DNA of 64,000 nt from Megaleporinus macrocephalus (taxonomy: Eukaryota; Chordata; Actinopteri; Characiformes; Anostomidae), in the NCBI GenBank assembly GCA_021613375.1, contig CM038706.1, forward strand, positions 27,221,866 to 27,285,865. The letters run 5' to 3'. Within the stretch, counting starts at the first letter, position 1, and each line of letters begins with the position of its first letter. The notes beneath the pieces are model-generated. The model had not been told where the DNA came from and made no database searches. It worked only from the letters and a program-made list of their open reading frames with translations. Below, in pieces: positions 31,876 to 45,019 of the stretch. The translations under genes were made by a program, and so were the position numbers.

Positions 31876-34861
31876 ATTGACTTTAATTAAGAGTAAAGTG
31901 TAGTAAAGAGTGTTTCTTCTTTTAACCTGTAAAGTAATTTCAAGATTCAAGTTGTTGTTCCAACAGCTGCGATTTGCATTATCATGCAATTTGCCAACTA
32001 CTAATTTCTGGTGGGCTTTTTATTTTTTTAAAATCAAATGAAATGGAAAAATCAAGCTAAATTAAACCCAAAAGTACCTTGCTGGGCATACATCTCTCTC
32101 TCAAAGGGCATGACCTGGCTTTGATAATTATCCCCTAGGTATGAGGCCAATAGTTCTTTAGGACAAGGATAAAAGATAAATATAAAAAGCATCTGTATCC
32201 CTTTATTCCTCTACAATGCTCAGATCCACTGAAGATCAATAGGAGGATCAATGCCTTAAGCTTTTGAGGGTGTCAGAGGCGATGTGTCATTGAGTGTGTG
32301 TGTGCTATAGGAGGTTGATTGGAGGTCAGTTTGCTGATTCATCAAAGCTCTCACATCTGCCATCATTAGATCCACTACAACTGGGAGATTTTTGTAGTCG
32401 CAGAGTGTATTTGTTCCCTTGTGATTATCGTTACATCTTCTATGTGATCATTTCATTTAAGTTTAAGCAACACATTCTTAACGAAACAATGCAACAAGGA
32501 GCACCTATTTATATTTTTATAAAGTATCTGTGGGCCGTAATAATAAACAGCACCGTGCTAAAGCCTTAGGCTCCTAAGCCAGTTTTTCTGTGCAATAAAT
32601 TAGTTTTTGGTAGTAAAACACTATGCTGTTTTTGGATAAATGCAAATAACGTAAGTACAGTTAAATGTAAGATCAAAGTCTTTTTTTAAGTATTTGAGAT
32701 GTTGTTAAGTGGTTGGAAGCTTTGATTCCAGAATTCTCTAGAATAAAAAATTCTCTAGAATAAAGCTCTTCTGTTCCATCCATCAATAGACACATTGAAT
32801 GTTGTATGATTGCTTATTGTGTTAATAATATTTGTAATTACTCTAATCTAACTTATATAAGCAAATAAACACCAGGTTAATGGTTTTTAACCCGATTAGG
32901 CATCTAAAACGTGCACTGTGTCTTATATATCCACAATACAATACAATGTAATTTACTTTTTAATCACCAGCCTTGACAGTGTGATGGCATCAGTGTGGTT
33001 TAGTCCTTCTTTCCTGTATTTAAGGCACTCATTATGTTGCGGTGGAGGCCGGCTGAGTGCCAGTTCGCTCCCTCTCTCACCTGTGTGGCCCTCAGACATC
33101 TGCTCTGGGCACTAAGCACACCATGGTGCTGCCTGTCCCAAGGCAGCCAATGAGATGCTGAGAAATTGGCACCACGCAGTGATCGCAACTGTCGTGGAGC
33201 CTGAGCTGGAGCTTGTTTGTCTGTACTCAGTACACTGCTGCTCTGAACAGACACGTGTTTGAAAAAAGTACAGCAAAGTAAGTACGTGTTGGAAAAAGGA
33301 AACTTGGTCATGCCCCCCTTAAAGAAGTAGTTCCAGCACTACAGGTGATGAATGAAAGCTAGGAAGGGCCAATCAGGTGTGTGCAAGTGAGGGATATGCA
33401 ATCAAAGAATTTGAATACCAAAATAGCTATACAGGTTATTAAACTATTAAAAGTGTCTTCACTGAAAAAGTAAGCCCTTCATTAATTTTCGATTCATTAA
33501 TTTAATTTATGAACTCTCAAATATGAAAATTAGTTTGAAAATTAGATGCCCCCCCTACACATATATAAGCATGCCCAATCAATCTCCGCTAGCTTTTACT
33601 TCATCAATAGTTAATGTTAATGTTGTGGGCTACTCCTTCACTATCATAGCATACTGCTAATTGGTGACTACTCACTTCCATTCATTGTTTGCTATGCTAA
33701 CTTGTTTAGTGGATCTGTCTCTTTAAACAACTGAGGTGGTCACAGGCTGTAGGCTCTGCCAGAGGAGGTCCAGCTGAATGCGTGTGCGTGTGGCGTGGCT
33801 GTAACGCAGACACCCGAGGCTGTGTAGCTGGCGGCTGGGTGAGGGCAGCTTGTGCCGCACTCAGGGGAACACTCCACTGCCCACTCTCCTCTCACTTCCC
33901 CTGGAGCTGCATGCTGAGGCATTAATTACACCTGAACTGACAAAAGGGTCATCCAGCCTAGCCACCCAGACTTGCGTCCACTGCAGCCACTATATGCAAC
34001 AGCCAGCCCCTTGCAGCTCTGGTGAGCCATCTCAAACCAGCCCAGATCTGTGCTATTGCAAAGCAGCAGAGACCGAAAACTAAGAAATCGCTTGCCTGCT
34101 AATGCTGGCTGATACTGACATCCTGAAATTTATCGTTTTCAGCGACTTTCCCACTGACAAATCAGCATCTCCTCATAATTGTGTAATTAAGTTACATTGT
34201 TTTAAGGTAACATTTTCTATCCTAAAAGCTTTTACAGACTGAACCTGACCTTTGAAATGTAATGACTTTTGCCCAACCTTTAAAACATCTTTTGGTTTAT
34301 GAGCACAACACCATGCATCAGCAGGGGAGGTAAAGAATACTAATTTATAATATTGTGTTTCATGGTTTTACTAATTGCTATGTTTTTTTTAAAGAATCTG
34401 ATATGAGAACCAGAGGCCTATGGCAAAATCTGATATTCTTCATGTACATATCTGCTGATACCAAAACAAAAACATTAAAAAAACAAGTATTTAGGCTTAA
34501 GTCTACCTGGATTAACATAGAGCACTAACATAAATGTATGTATAGGGTTACAGTAAAATTCCAGTAAAATGACCAAAATGCAAACATTCCAGCAAACTAA
34601 CCCAGCATCAGCTAAATATTCTGCTTTCTAGTGCATGATAAATGCTATTAAGTATATGCTATCAGTTTTAAATAGGGCGCAAGTGTAGACATCTGTTTAT
34701 AGCCAATGTTTTTAAAGCAGTTATCTGCCAATATTATTTCAGGTTGTAAGATACAGAAATTGTCATCACACGTCACCAACAACTGTCATCCACATCAATC
34801 TGCAAATCACTCAAATTAAATGTGAAGTATATGAAATCTAAAGTTACATGAGTTATCTGAA
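31876..34861. other. Intergenic with short duplication
   Basis: No gene. TTCTCTAGAATAAA occurs twice in 32,735-32,764 as a short tandem duplication. 33,020-33,250 and 33,730-34,080 are GC-richer (opposed frames 33,000-33,311 minus, 33,740-33,922 minus, 33,850-34,083 plus) without family resemblance; the second could be a regulatory element. The rest is AT-rich filler. Confidence 0.4.
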
Positions 34862-34922
34862 TTTTTAACTCTTTAAATCTGTACCAGCGTCTTTTTAACT
34901 CCTTAAAGTCTGCATCAGCGTC
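34862..34922 (+). repeat. Tandem duplication of a ~30-bp unit
   Basis: TTTTTAACTCTTTAAATCTG plus TACCAGCGTC is followed directly by TTTTTAACTCCTTAAAGTCT plus GCATCAGCGTC. The two units are about 85-90% identical by eye. Confidence 0.75.
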
Positions 34923-35592
34923 GGTCAGAGAATTTGGCATTACTCCTTACTTGTGTATTCCATTGTGTCATACCTATTTTAGCTCTGAATACTCACATGC
35001 TTGAGAAATGCACCAGACTTCTGGAATTGTTCTCCTTGCTTACTGTGTTTTGAACGAAAAAAAAAATGGAGCGAGGGAAAATAGAGGGGAAAAAGCAAGC
35101 CAAATGGAAAAGACGCAGATGGAGGGAGAAAAATACAAAAGTATAAAAGATTAATCAAAAAATAAAACTATGTCGTTCCCATAAAACATCTAAGATGGGC
35201 TTTGTGGGGCTGGTAGTGGGTAATGTACCTGAGGCAGTGGGAAGTGTTAACATGAAAAACACATCAGAGGACTGGGGCATGTGGCTCGCCTGCTCCTCGC
35301 ACCGTAATTAGTCTGGAGGAGCACGCTCCGATTACCCAGTGCTACCGCACATACAGACCATCCGAGCACTCTGTGTTCCTCACACACACACATTCCTCTT
35401 CAGTGCCCTTTTTTGCCTACTCAGCTAGGTGTTCTCCCTCCTGTAGAGAATCTGGAATTTTCTGTTTGTAAACTCCTACAAATAAATAGATCAGTAGATG
35501 AGTGTATGTGGTAATGGTTCTTTATTCTTCCTGATCAGCTAATTCTTCATTTCATATTCACATTTCAGAAAAATGTACTCAATATTTTTACT
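34923..35592. other. Intergenic with possible small regulatory element
   Basis: A purine-rich stretch (35,050-35,150) is followed by a CpG-containing piece at 35,270-35,360 with CGCACCGTAATTAGTCTGGA and CTCCGATTACCCAGTG, which has homeodomain (TAATTA) and OTX-type (GATTA) words. No frame of interest. Weak evidence for an enhancer. Confidence 0.3.
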
Positions 35593-35900
35593 ACAGTCTT
35601 AGAGAAGATGGTTCTTCAAAGGGTTCTTTAGTATACATAATGGTTCTATATAGGACCATGAACATTCGAAGTACCTTTCACATGCTTGTTCTTCAGACTG
35701 ATGGAGAACCAAAAAGTGTCAAGTTTAACTTTTTGCCACTTTACAGAAGTATTTGCTAAAGGGGTCTAAATAGAATCATATACAACACATTCTAAAGAAC
35801 CAGTTCACCATGCGAAGAACCATTTAAGCCTGCAAACGGTTCTTTAAGTGTTCATAGTTTTATATAGAGCCACATGCAGAACCATCACTTTTAAAGAGTG
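35593..35900. mobile_element. Family T inverted-repeat element (~310 bp)
   Basis: The left half has GATGGTTCTTC and GGTTCTATATAGGACCATGA followed by ACA. The right half, read in reverse complement, has GATGGTTCTGC and GGCTCTATATAAAACTATGA followed by ACA, giving two facing arms. GAACC/GGTTCT words occur throughout. Similar GAACC-rich palindromic repeats are abundant in fish genomes (from memory). No coding capacity. Confidence 0.6.
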
Positions 35901-35974
35901 AAAACTGGTGAACTATTAATGCTAAGCCTTCAGTTTGAGCCATACATTTAGGAAAAAAAAGTTGTGTTAGAGCT

Positions 35975-36495
35975 AAGCTAACTATAGTTCACATAAACAA
36001 GTTTTGATTGCTTTAATATGGCCACAAATATTGGAAGCGCCTGAAAGACATACCAGGTTTTACTTGAAGCTTGTGACATTGGCTTTACCTTGTAGCGACT
36101 TCAACAATAGTCAATAGATGTTTTCTTTCTCTACCGCTGATTAGACAGCCATTCGTATTCATAGTCAATGACGTATCTAGGACATCGAGAGAGTCTAACA
36201 TGACCTTTCTTTCCTCACCTATAGGAAATCAAAACGTAATGGGTTGATTCCTCTGTCGCTTCAGAATTATGCAGATAGGTAATCTAATGTATTAGAACTG
36301 CTCCTCCGCTCCTAATATCCTACCAAATAGTAGAGCTTAATTACTTAAATCTACCTAGATACAACAGAGAAAACCAGTTTCTGATTGGCCAATTTTCTGC
36401 TGGACGTTTCAGGAATGTGACCCATTTATTTACATTCGAGACAATGAAACTAGAGCAGCACTGAGTTTAAAGCAAAGCATGATTCCTTTGAATAA
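35975..36495 (+). repeat. Family R dispersed repeat, copy 2
   Basis: Collinear with 10,093-10,450 through TTCACATAAAC, GTCAATGACGTATCTAGGAC, CTGATTGGCCAATTTT and GACAATGAAACTAGAGCAGC. This copy is about 160 bp longer, with extra sequence near 36,200-36,340 that includes a TTCAGAATTATGCAGATAGG phrase reminiscent of family Q ends. Confidence 0.55.
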
Positions 36496-36889
36496 ATACT
36501 ACATTACAGATATGTATTTTTTGTTACATTTAGTGAACATATGGTCTGTACATTATAGTACATTATAATCTGTCACAGACATTGACTTTATGCTGGCAAT
36601 ATCTATAATAATTTTGTGTTGTTTTTAAAAACATATAGTTTTTTGCATGTTTTTATATGGAACTGAGCTTGAGTAGAGGATGACGTGATTGAGTGAGTTT
36701 GTTTGTACATGAATGCTTGAGATGCACCCCTGTTAGTAAGGCCCTAGGAGAAACACAGACTCTGTGGGACGCTACTGGTTCACCTACTTGTGGGAGATGG
36801 CATTTGTTTTACTGCCCTATGCCTCCTTCCTTTACTGCATAGTATAAAAAAAGCTTAAATATCTTTATTATTTATTGCCGCCATTTCTC
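36496..36889. other. AT-rich filler
   Basis: Nothing recognised. TAGTACATTATA-type short local duplications occur near 36,555. Confidence 0.4.
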
Positions 36890-38420
36890 ATCTCAGTTTC
36901 TACCTGTTCCTGAAGCTCTGCTCGAGTCTAAAGGGAAGCACACAGGAGGAGCGCGGGCAAAGAAACGTCTAACAAGAATGCCCCGAATCTATCAACATCA
37001 CACAGAGAGAGTGTGCATTCAATTTCCTCCCTCTCTCTCTCTTTGTCTTTGTCTTTCTCACTCTCTCGTTCAGATTTCCAAATGGCACGGCTAAACTTGT
37101 TCTAAAAGCCATTCGCTCTCGTTTATGTCCGAGAGCCACTGGGCCTAATCACATATAATCTCCCGGCCCATTCACTAACGACATTAGTTTAAAGGCTTGT
37201 CGAGTGGGGTCGCAGCAGCAATTTGAGTATAACCAAATCTAAAGATCCTGCCTCCTTTTAATGCCATTATACCCCAGTGAACCTTTGAAATGATTTCAGG
37301 GGCCAGGTCTGCGGGGTCTTCCACTGTTTTGCCTAAAGCAAGTTATCAGCTTCCCCTCTTTGAAAGGCGGGTCATTCAGGTCTTGTTTGGAGGCCTGATA
37401 AGAAGAGGCACAGGGGAACCCCCCGTCCAAATGCCAGAACGTCAGGTTCACCATCAGTTAAAGGGGCTGATTCTATCAAAGGCCTTTTGGGCAGGGGACT
37501 GAGGGGGTATGGTGGTGGTGGTCTGGGGGTGCTTTCTGCATGCTTTAGCCACATTCATTGGAATGCAGGCTTCAGTCATGCAAAGCCAGGTATGTACGCC
37601 AGAACTGTTGTGTTCTGTGTTTCCAATTAAAAACATTGCTGCCGTTAATGCGACTCTAATTCAAATGCTCATTTCTTTTCCTGAACGCTGAGAGCTCACT
37701 CCTCTGATCCCTAAATGAGTTTGTTTGTGATAAACTAGTGCCCAGCTTGGTGTAATGTGAGCTCACGCTGGCGAAGGGACTCATTGAGGTTGTGTAGTTA
37801 TGTGAAATCCATTAAACGGCAGAGAACTTCAAGGCCTGTGGGTTTAATGCAGGGCAGGGGCAGCTTTATTGGTAATTTTATTTTTGTTGTGTGCAATTAC
37901 CTTTACGCATATTCATTTTACAAATAAGTTTTTTTTCTTGCTTAGCCACTGAGGAAGTGCTTATCCTCTAAAGGTGTTAGTTACGAAAGCGCTAGTTTAT
38001 TACAAATGGAAGCGCTTTCACTGCAAATTGCCCCACAGTGATAAAGAGTATATAGCTGCCTTATTGGAAGGCCTTCCCCCAACGTGGTTCTGCTGAACGA
38101 AAACAGACTTTACATAAAATAACAAATCACTTCATTATTGGACCTTAATGTCTCCACGAGGTCGACTTTCCTGTGACCTTTGACCTGTTTTTTTTCTCTT
38201 TTTGTACATGACGCTCAGCTCCAGCCATTAAGCCCAGGCTCCACTGGCGGGCATGATTATGTCTTATTGTGAGAGGCAGTAATTTGATTGGTGGAGAATT
38301 AGAGCTGCTCCTCGCGGGTCATTTTAGCTCACTTCCTCTATAGTTCTGGGCTTGATTAAAAATTGATCCACAGCCGTAATGTGAATATATTATTGAGACT
38401 ATCTGTCACCCCTGACAGGT
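36890..38420. promoter_or_regulatory. Candidate cluster of conserved regulatory elements
   Basis: About 1.5 kb free of recognised transposons. Words include GGGCCTAATCACATATAATC, CGACATTAGTTTAAAGG, CCATTAAACGGCAG, TTGATTGGTGGAGAATTAGA and the perfect nuclear-receptor DR1 at 38,174-38,186. A CT-rich run is at 37,026-37,070. Opposed frames at 37,290-37,690 have no family resemblance. Conservation was not tested. Confidence 0.4.
38174..38186 (-). promoter_or_regulatory. Perfect DR1 nuclear-receptor element
   Basis: TGACCTTTGACCT is, on the minus strand, AGGTCAAAGGTCA: two consensus AGGTCA half-sites in direct repeat with one-base spacing. DR1 is bound by HNF4, COUP-TF (NR2F) and RXR heterodimers. 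An exact 13-mer is rare by chance (about one per 30 Mb over both strands at equal base use), which raises confidence in the motif but not in any particular factor. Confidence 0.55.
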
Positions 38421-39103
38421 AATTGGGAGTACACAACTTGGTTCTCAGAGAAATGTTCCACCTTGGTTTGGCTGAAATAGTGTGGAGTGAGAGAGTGGGT
38501 CTTTTGCTCTGTGAGGCTCATGATGCTGCTGCTACTGCTGCTGTTTCAGGCGGTGATATGATGAATGGATGGCTGAGGAATAATTTTGTACTTACTTGGC
38601 TATCACAAATTTTGAAATAGACATGTGAGATTGGGTATTTTCTTGCTGGTTTTATGGCCACTTTGTTGCGTTTTGGGACTTTCTAGTTTCTGAGGCTTAC
38701 TTTAAAACAATGTGCGGCCCTTTTCAACTTTACAAGACAACTCAGACTAAATACACAGCGCACATTAGCATACATAGAATCTGGAGTAATACAAAAACAT
38801 TTTTAATTTTGAGAAAGAAGGTTTCTTTAAATTGTTTTCTGTAAAAAATACACTGCAATTAACAAGTGCTCCTCTAGCTTTTGCAATATGCTTCTAATGT
38901 CTTTGATTTTAAAAAATCCAGGAACATTTCTGCTGGGCACAAACGAAAAAGAGCCACACATGATCACAGCTGGCTAAACAATACTAAGGATTCTTTCTGT
39001 CTACACAGTCACTCATCCAACAAACAATTCATTTTCAAACAATTAAATGCATCCCTGCTTTTTTCCAAGTTTTATTGTTTGAATATTACTTTGCAGAAGA
39101 CTA
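38421..39103. other. Intergenic, nothing recognised
   Basis: Short plus frames at 38,423-38,620 and 38,881-39,123 without family features. The sequence becomes AT-rich toward the family U element. Confidence 0.4.
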
Positions 39104-39640
39104 TGGGTGTGTCTCAAACCTAGTGAGCTGTCAAAGTAGGCACTGTCTAGGTAGGCAGCTGTTTAAGTAGCAGCGTTCTGTCTGACATCTCTCCTCATAA
39201 ACAGATTACTGAGACGCTCTAGTTAGAGAGATACTGGGTCACGGCTTGTTCCCGCCCACTGCAGCACGTGACTGGTGGTTTAGCTGGTTGCTAAGTTAGC
39301 AGCCGGCATCCAAAACAATAGCCCAAGGCTTAAAAATCCGCTAGCATAAATGCTAATGGCTCAAGAATAAAACTGCAAAATGGTCAATGATTTTTTTAAA
39401 AATGTTGCGAATAAAAAACTGTTTTGTGTGATTATATGAAATGAAACGCACTAAAACACCAGAGAGAATCAAAATAACTTACATTTTAAAAAGACTCCTT
39501 TGCTCGTAGATTTGCCTGCGTTGCATCATGGGATTGCCTTAGCGGCTGAGGAAGCATCCAATGCTTCCTTAAAATCAGGTCAATATAAGGTGCCCTAGTA
39601 GACAGCGTGTTTTAGGTTTCTAAGAATTGAGACAGCCTAC
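39104..39640. mobile_element. Family U inverted-repeat element (~540 bp)
   Basis: The left end GGGTGTGTCTCAAACCTAGT and the right end, reverse complement TAGGCTGTCTCAATTCTTAG, form imperfect inverted ends. The interior carries CTTGTTCCCGCCCACTGCAG and the phrase GCATCATGGGATTGCC, both of which I associate with a common fish repeat whose ends read GTGTGTCCCAA. No coding frame. Non-autonomous DNA transposon is the likely class. Confidence 0.5.
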
Positions 39641-41519
39641 ATGTGGGGAGCGCATACTATGACACATCCTATATATGCACTTATCAGCATCTTTAGGAAA
39701 AATACAAATAAACCTACACAGAGATTTTGCATTCAAGTAGTTGATGTATTGTGAGCTAGTTGCAAAAACATAATTTGGCTGTAGATTTCTTATGTATGCC
39801 CTCAGCCTTTAGGTGTTGTTATCTACTATGCCTTTCTGTAGTCTCAATGTGGCGTAAAAGTAGTGATGAAATGCTGAGTGGTGCTCTGTGACACACTGAG
39901 AAATTGAACAGTGCTTAGAGTCACCAAATGCCAGTATCTTATTGCTCCAGACTCCAGAATTAAAACTGTGATTAAAGTGTTCTCATTACACTTCTCGTTA
40001 TGACAGAAAAGCATTCAATACCCCCAAGAGGTGCACTATTAACCATTAACAAGTCTTTAGTTTGTTACATCAAACTGTCACTGTGAGACTCTTTGGCTTT
40101 AAGTTCTGTTGTGATTTTGCTGATTTTTGATAAATCAAAATAAAGCGTTATGTGTACATGGAAACAAGTGAGATGGCAAATGTATTTGTAGAGTTCACAT
40201 GCAAGCACACAAAGGAGAGTCAGATTCTGCCATGGGGTCCGAATTTAGCACAACATTGGCGTCAGTGAGCATAGCTTCATTGAAAACAACGATTTGAATG
40301 TGGGCATTGCTGGAGCGGTGTTCGATGGCTTTAAGCATGACAGTAGCTTAGCGACAGCTACATACCGGCTTTTATTAAGTCACTCAAAGGCTAAATGGGT
40401 ATCATTTTAGCATCAGTTAGCTGGAAGCTTGTGATGTGTGGCATGTTTGGCCTCCTAACTGAAACACCACAGACAAATTTATCGACTTACTATCACTCAC
40501 TCAGCTTTTAGTCTTTATATATTTATATACCCAAACTTGTGTCAGCGGAGAACTGCTTAGTCACAATAAAACCCATATTCTGGTGTGTTGTACTGGTTTT
40601 TGTAGCTTGCTTGCTAAGGTAACATTAAGGTAGTCAATCAAGCAGCAGATCCAAGCTGCAGGTGGAAGGGTTGGGGATTTGGCGATAAGCTGCCAATCGG
40701 TCGGGATATGTTCCTTTTTCAGAACAAAGAGAAAAATTCATATCGTCACAGCAATAGCCAACACACATGCTTTCATATAATGAAATATGGATTAGCCAAA
40801 CCAAGTATTGACAGCAAGAAATGATACTGGCCTTACCTAAGGAGAGGTTTGGAAATGGCTAAACAAACACAATGGCAGGTAATATGAGGTAATTTTATTA
40901 ATATTGCTTGTATTTATCATGATATGCCAGAGCCAATAAATACTTAAATGTAAATAAATACTGCCTGTAAATACTTATACTTATGTATTAATAGTGTTAG
41001 TTAATTACTCTACATATACCAAGCCTGAGTTCAATCTCAACACATTAACACCCTTAGATGCAGCCTTGATTGTTTGTGTAACATACAAGGCAATGGATTT
41101 TCCTCAGTCACTGTTGCTATATGGTTTCCCATGCTGTAGATTCTGTATTGGTACAAAAGCATTAAAGCTGTGTAAATGTGATTGAACAAGCTATCCTTAT
41201 AGATGGTGGGAGAACCATCAACACCGCAGGATTCTGAGATGCAGAGGAGGTGATGTTTGCCAAGCCAGTAATGCTTTCCTTTTTATGTTGGGCTTAGCAT
41301 ATTGCCTTTTTCATGCCTTTTTAATAGCCTTTTTAACTCTGGGACTGAGAAAGCCGATCGTTTACACAGCATATAAAATGCACATGGTAGCCCCCCACCA
41401 TCTCTTGGTGGCATATATGTTTATGACGTGGTCATTTGCGCGGTGCGACTCTGAAAAGAGACACATCTGTAAGACAGCAGGAAAGCTATTGGATTATCAG
41501 TAAAGGTTTTCTCCCTCAC
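39641..41519. other. Intergenic, nothing recognised
   Basis: AT-rich unique sequence of about 1.9 kb. Plus frames 40,994-41,185 and 41,285-41,503 show no family resemblance. 41,200-41,500 is somewhat more balanced and could extend the regulatory-like block that follows. Confidence 0.4.
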
Positions 41520-42860
41520 ATTTCTAAACATTTCGAGAAGGTCTATTTTTAATAGGGACATTAATTAGAGACGCTACGTGGTTTCCACTCAGATAGGGTC
41601 ACTCACTGTGAAATGGTAGCCTATGAGGGGAGACAGTGTTAACAACTAAATGTAATTTTACGGCTAAGTAACTCGTGCCCCGCTCCTCTCGTTCTCAGGC
41701 AACGTTGATTTCTTCACAAAAGAGCATTTCCTTCTGAATAGAAATTACCGGTAGAGATTAATAGCAGCATTAGGCGGTAATGATGCTACGCTGAGTGAAA
41801 TATTTATTAAAGATCCCTCTGCTAGCAATTAGCATGGCTGAATAATCGCTCAGTGGAAGGAATTGGGATGGTGGCGGGCCCTCGCCGACCACCATCTTTC
41901 AACCGTCTTCACACCGTGACAGAAGAGCTGAGGCTTAGAGCCGTCCGAGCGTCCCATCTTAATTACAGTAATCCCATGTAGGTAGGAGAATGTTTTGTGT
42001 GTAATTATGGCTGGGACGGAAGGCTGCCTCGCTGATTTTCTTGAGAGAATTGAGGGCCAAACAGAAGAGCATGGAGTCCTAACTTTCCTCATAAAGCTGA
42101 AAGGCTTTCAGTTTTCATCGTGTACTCCAAAACTCTTCTCACTTTATGACAAAACACAAATTAAAGACCTCTCTAGTGCTCATAACTTTCCTTAAGGCAC
42201 AGTTCTAGCTTAACTTTAGCTGGACACACAGGGCCTCTGGTGTTTACGTGTTTGACGAGAGCTGTCAGCCTCCAGCAGGGTGTGTGGGTCAGGTAATCAA
42301 AAGTGTCCATTTATTGCACAGATCATCAAACGACCAACTCATCAGCAGAGCCCCTGGACCGTGTAGGAGATTAATCACCTCACTGACTAGTATTTAGCCG
42401 TGCTTTTTTCTGCCCAACAAAGACACAGGCTGCGAGACGATGCATCTCGCAAAGTGAAGATTGTCAGGACATGACGGTATCAAGACTAACTTGATAGTAG
42501 CTCACTCTCCGACGAACAAAAGGCACCAGGGAGACAGATCAATTTGCAATATTCTGTTCAGCACCCAGGCAACAAAGCCAGGACATGAAAGCGGAACATT
42601 AAGAGACTATGAACTCGCCAATCAATAAACATCAGTGGCAGAAAAAAGGAGAACCCGTTTCTCATTTCTTCCTGAGTAGCCTGGGGCCTTTGTGCAGGGG
42701 CATGGCTGGCCTGATGAGCAAGTCTGGGCCTTTGCTGTCATATTTCTCTTTCACCTGTTTGGTGTCATTTATCAGTGCACACTGATCAAGGTGGAGCCTG
42801 TAATGTGTGCTGAAGTGAGGGGAGGTGGCAATAAATAGCATTAAGCTCTGGCTGAGCATA
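41520..42860. promoter_or_regulatory. Candidate cluster of conserved regulatory elements
   Basis: Repeat-free, with GACATTAATTAGAGACGC, GGCGGTAATGATGCTACG, GAAATATTTATTAAAGATCC, GCTAGCAATTAGCATGGC and CTTAATTACAGTAATCCC (homeodomain and OTX-type sites). Frames at 41,850-42,092 (minus), 41,995-42,195 (plus) and 42,662-42,859 (minus) overlap or lack features. Conservation was not tested. Confidence 0.4.
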
Positions 42861-45019
42861 GTTCTTCAAAACTTACAAACTACACATCATGTTACATCGT
42901 TATATATCATATATATGTCATGATAAGATACTGGTTCTGCTTTCCACCTGGAGGAAAACTGTTCTATTTGTCTAAATTGAATATGAGTTGATATACTTTA
43001 CCATAAATTCAAATGATTGTGGCCTTTTTTCATAAATTGTGGGGCTGTGTTTTTACAGGAGATCGCTGTGCTGTTTTGTGCTGGTGTGGACTTGTGAGAC
43101 CAGTTACAGTTTCTTTCTCCTTTTGTTATGCTGCTAAATCAGAACCAGAAAATACTTAAGAAAACTACAATAAGATTTAGTAACTGCTAATCGGCCAATT
43201 TTGATTTTGTAGTTCTAAGTTTCTATCATCAGTGTTTGTGATAGCAGAGATCCATTTAGTTTAATCAAACCTGTGGAGAGGAGAGAGGAGTTCTAGCTTT
43301 ATGGCTCTATGGCTTAGCTTGGAGGCTACAGCTAAGAACACCCCAATTTATGTAATTTCTGGTTTCTGTCTTTCCAACATCAGCCGACTCTTTTTTTTCC
43401 TCAAATTTGAGCCATTATTTGAGCCACTAAATTTTGCATCAGTAAGGCTTCTGTTAGTCAGAACCGAACCTCCTTTGTGGGGAGCAGAGCTGGCAGAATG
43501 CTAGCCAAGCTAATGCTAACCACCTGCGCTCTCCTGGTTTCTTCTGGCGCGGTTTGACATTAAGTTAATGTTAAATTAAAACATTAACATTTACTAGATA
43601 GTGGATTGGATATCATGCCCTGCTTTCATTTGTTCGGTGTGGGTATTAACAAAACGTATTTGATTGTTTTGGTTTTGTAATAGTGCAGCAGGATGTGGTG
43701 ACACAGTAGTGACCTAAATGTATAACTACCAGCCGGTGAATAGCCAAGTCACTGTTTTTTGTTTTGTGAAATGTATTTAATTCCCACAATGGTCATCTGA
43801 TACACATAACAATTATAATAACAGAAACAACTGTGACATAGCAAAATAATAAATAATAACAATAGAAACACTTTTCATCCAGTAATTTTGTGACATTTTT
43901 CCAGAGGCAAGTTTATTCATTCATTTATATTCTAAACCGCTTATTCCAGTAGAAGTTTAATCTTTGTGAAATAAAAGAGCATAAAAACACAGTTCCATAA
44001 AAGATGTGGTTGTAAATATTGTTATTTATAAATTGCACACAAAACATTGATTAACCTGGTAGTGAAGAAGAGAATTGTGAATATGACCCTAACTTCACTG
44101 TCTGAGGTTGTTTAGCTCAGCCTGATGCTTTCTAGCTGAGATATTACTTATTTTTAGACCTGAAGCTGTTTTGTCTGATGTCTGAAACTTGACCCTGTGG
44201 TTGTCTTAGAATGTACACTGCAACGGATAGGCTATGTATTGTACATGCATGCTATCTGCCTGCAGCACAGAGCACACTCATCCAGTACAGCTCAACGGCC
44301 ATACAACAATCTCATCTATGTTATATACAATAAATATATTAATGTAGGATGCCAGTTCTTGTAACATATTTAAAAGCTTTGTTATGTTCACATGTGGGGA
44401 AAAACGTGTCTTTCTACAGTTTGCATAAAATCAATAACCAAACCATTGGTTTGACAGTTCAGTTGATTATACATTACTTGATTATAATACTTTATTACTT
44501 GTGCAATGATTTAATTCTGTTACAGAATACAAGTTTTTCCCCCCATTTTTTATTGGATCTATTATATTAGTTGGGATTAAATATTTAAAAGAATTTAGTT
44601 AATATTGTGATGTTGACATATTTCGCCTAAAGCACTGTGTATGCCATTTCTGTATCACACCAGTGTAATACATAGCACTGTTTAGCGCTACAGACGTGGC
44701 TGAGAAGAACACAGGTCACTTCTAACCATACATTATTGGTGGATACACAGTCCCACTAACTAACCCATAGCACAACATAACATCGTCTTAACTCAGCAAC
44801 AACAACTTGTTTACATTTTAAAGTCTCTTCTACCACCCACACCTCCCGCACCTCCATGGTAGCACAAGGAGCTCCATTGTATACGGTTGACCCATATACT
44901 AATTTAGTCTGGCCTAAGTTGAATATGTATTACTTGACTTTACATTCGTATTTGAGTTCACTCTTTGAGTTCACAATTGGATTGCATCGTTTTATCTAAG
45001 CAAAATTTTCCAATTTGAG
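42861..45019. other. Intergenic with possible repeat scrap
   Basis: Mostly AT-rich unique sequence. TTCATTCATTTATATTCTAA plus ACCGCTTATTCCAG (43,914-43,952) resembles the head of a widespread fish repeat that reads CATTCATTATCTGTAACCGCTTATCC, but it is too short to classify. Frames at 43,301-43,504 and 44,349-44,570 have no family resemblance. Confidence 0.35.
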
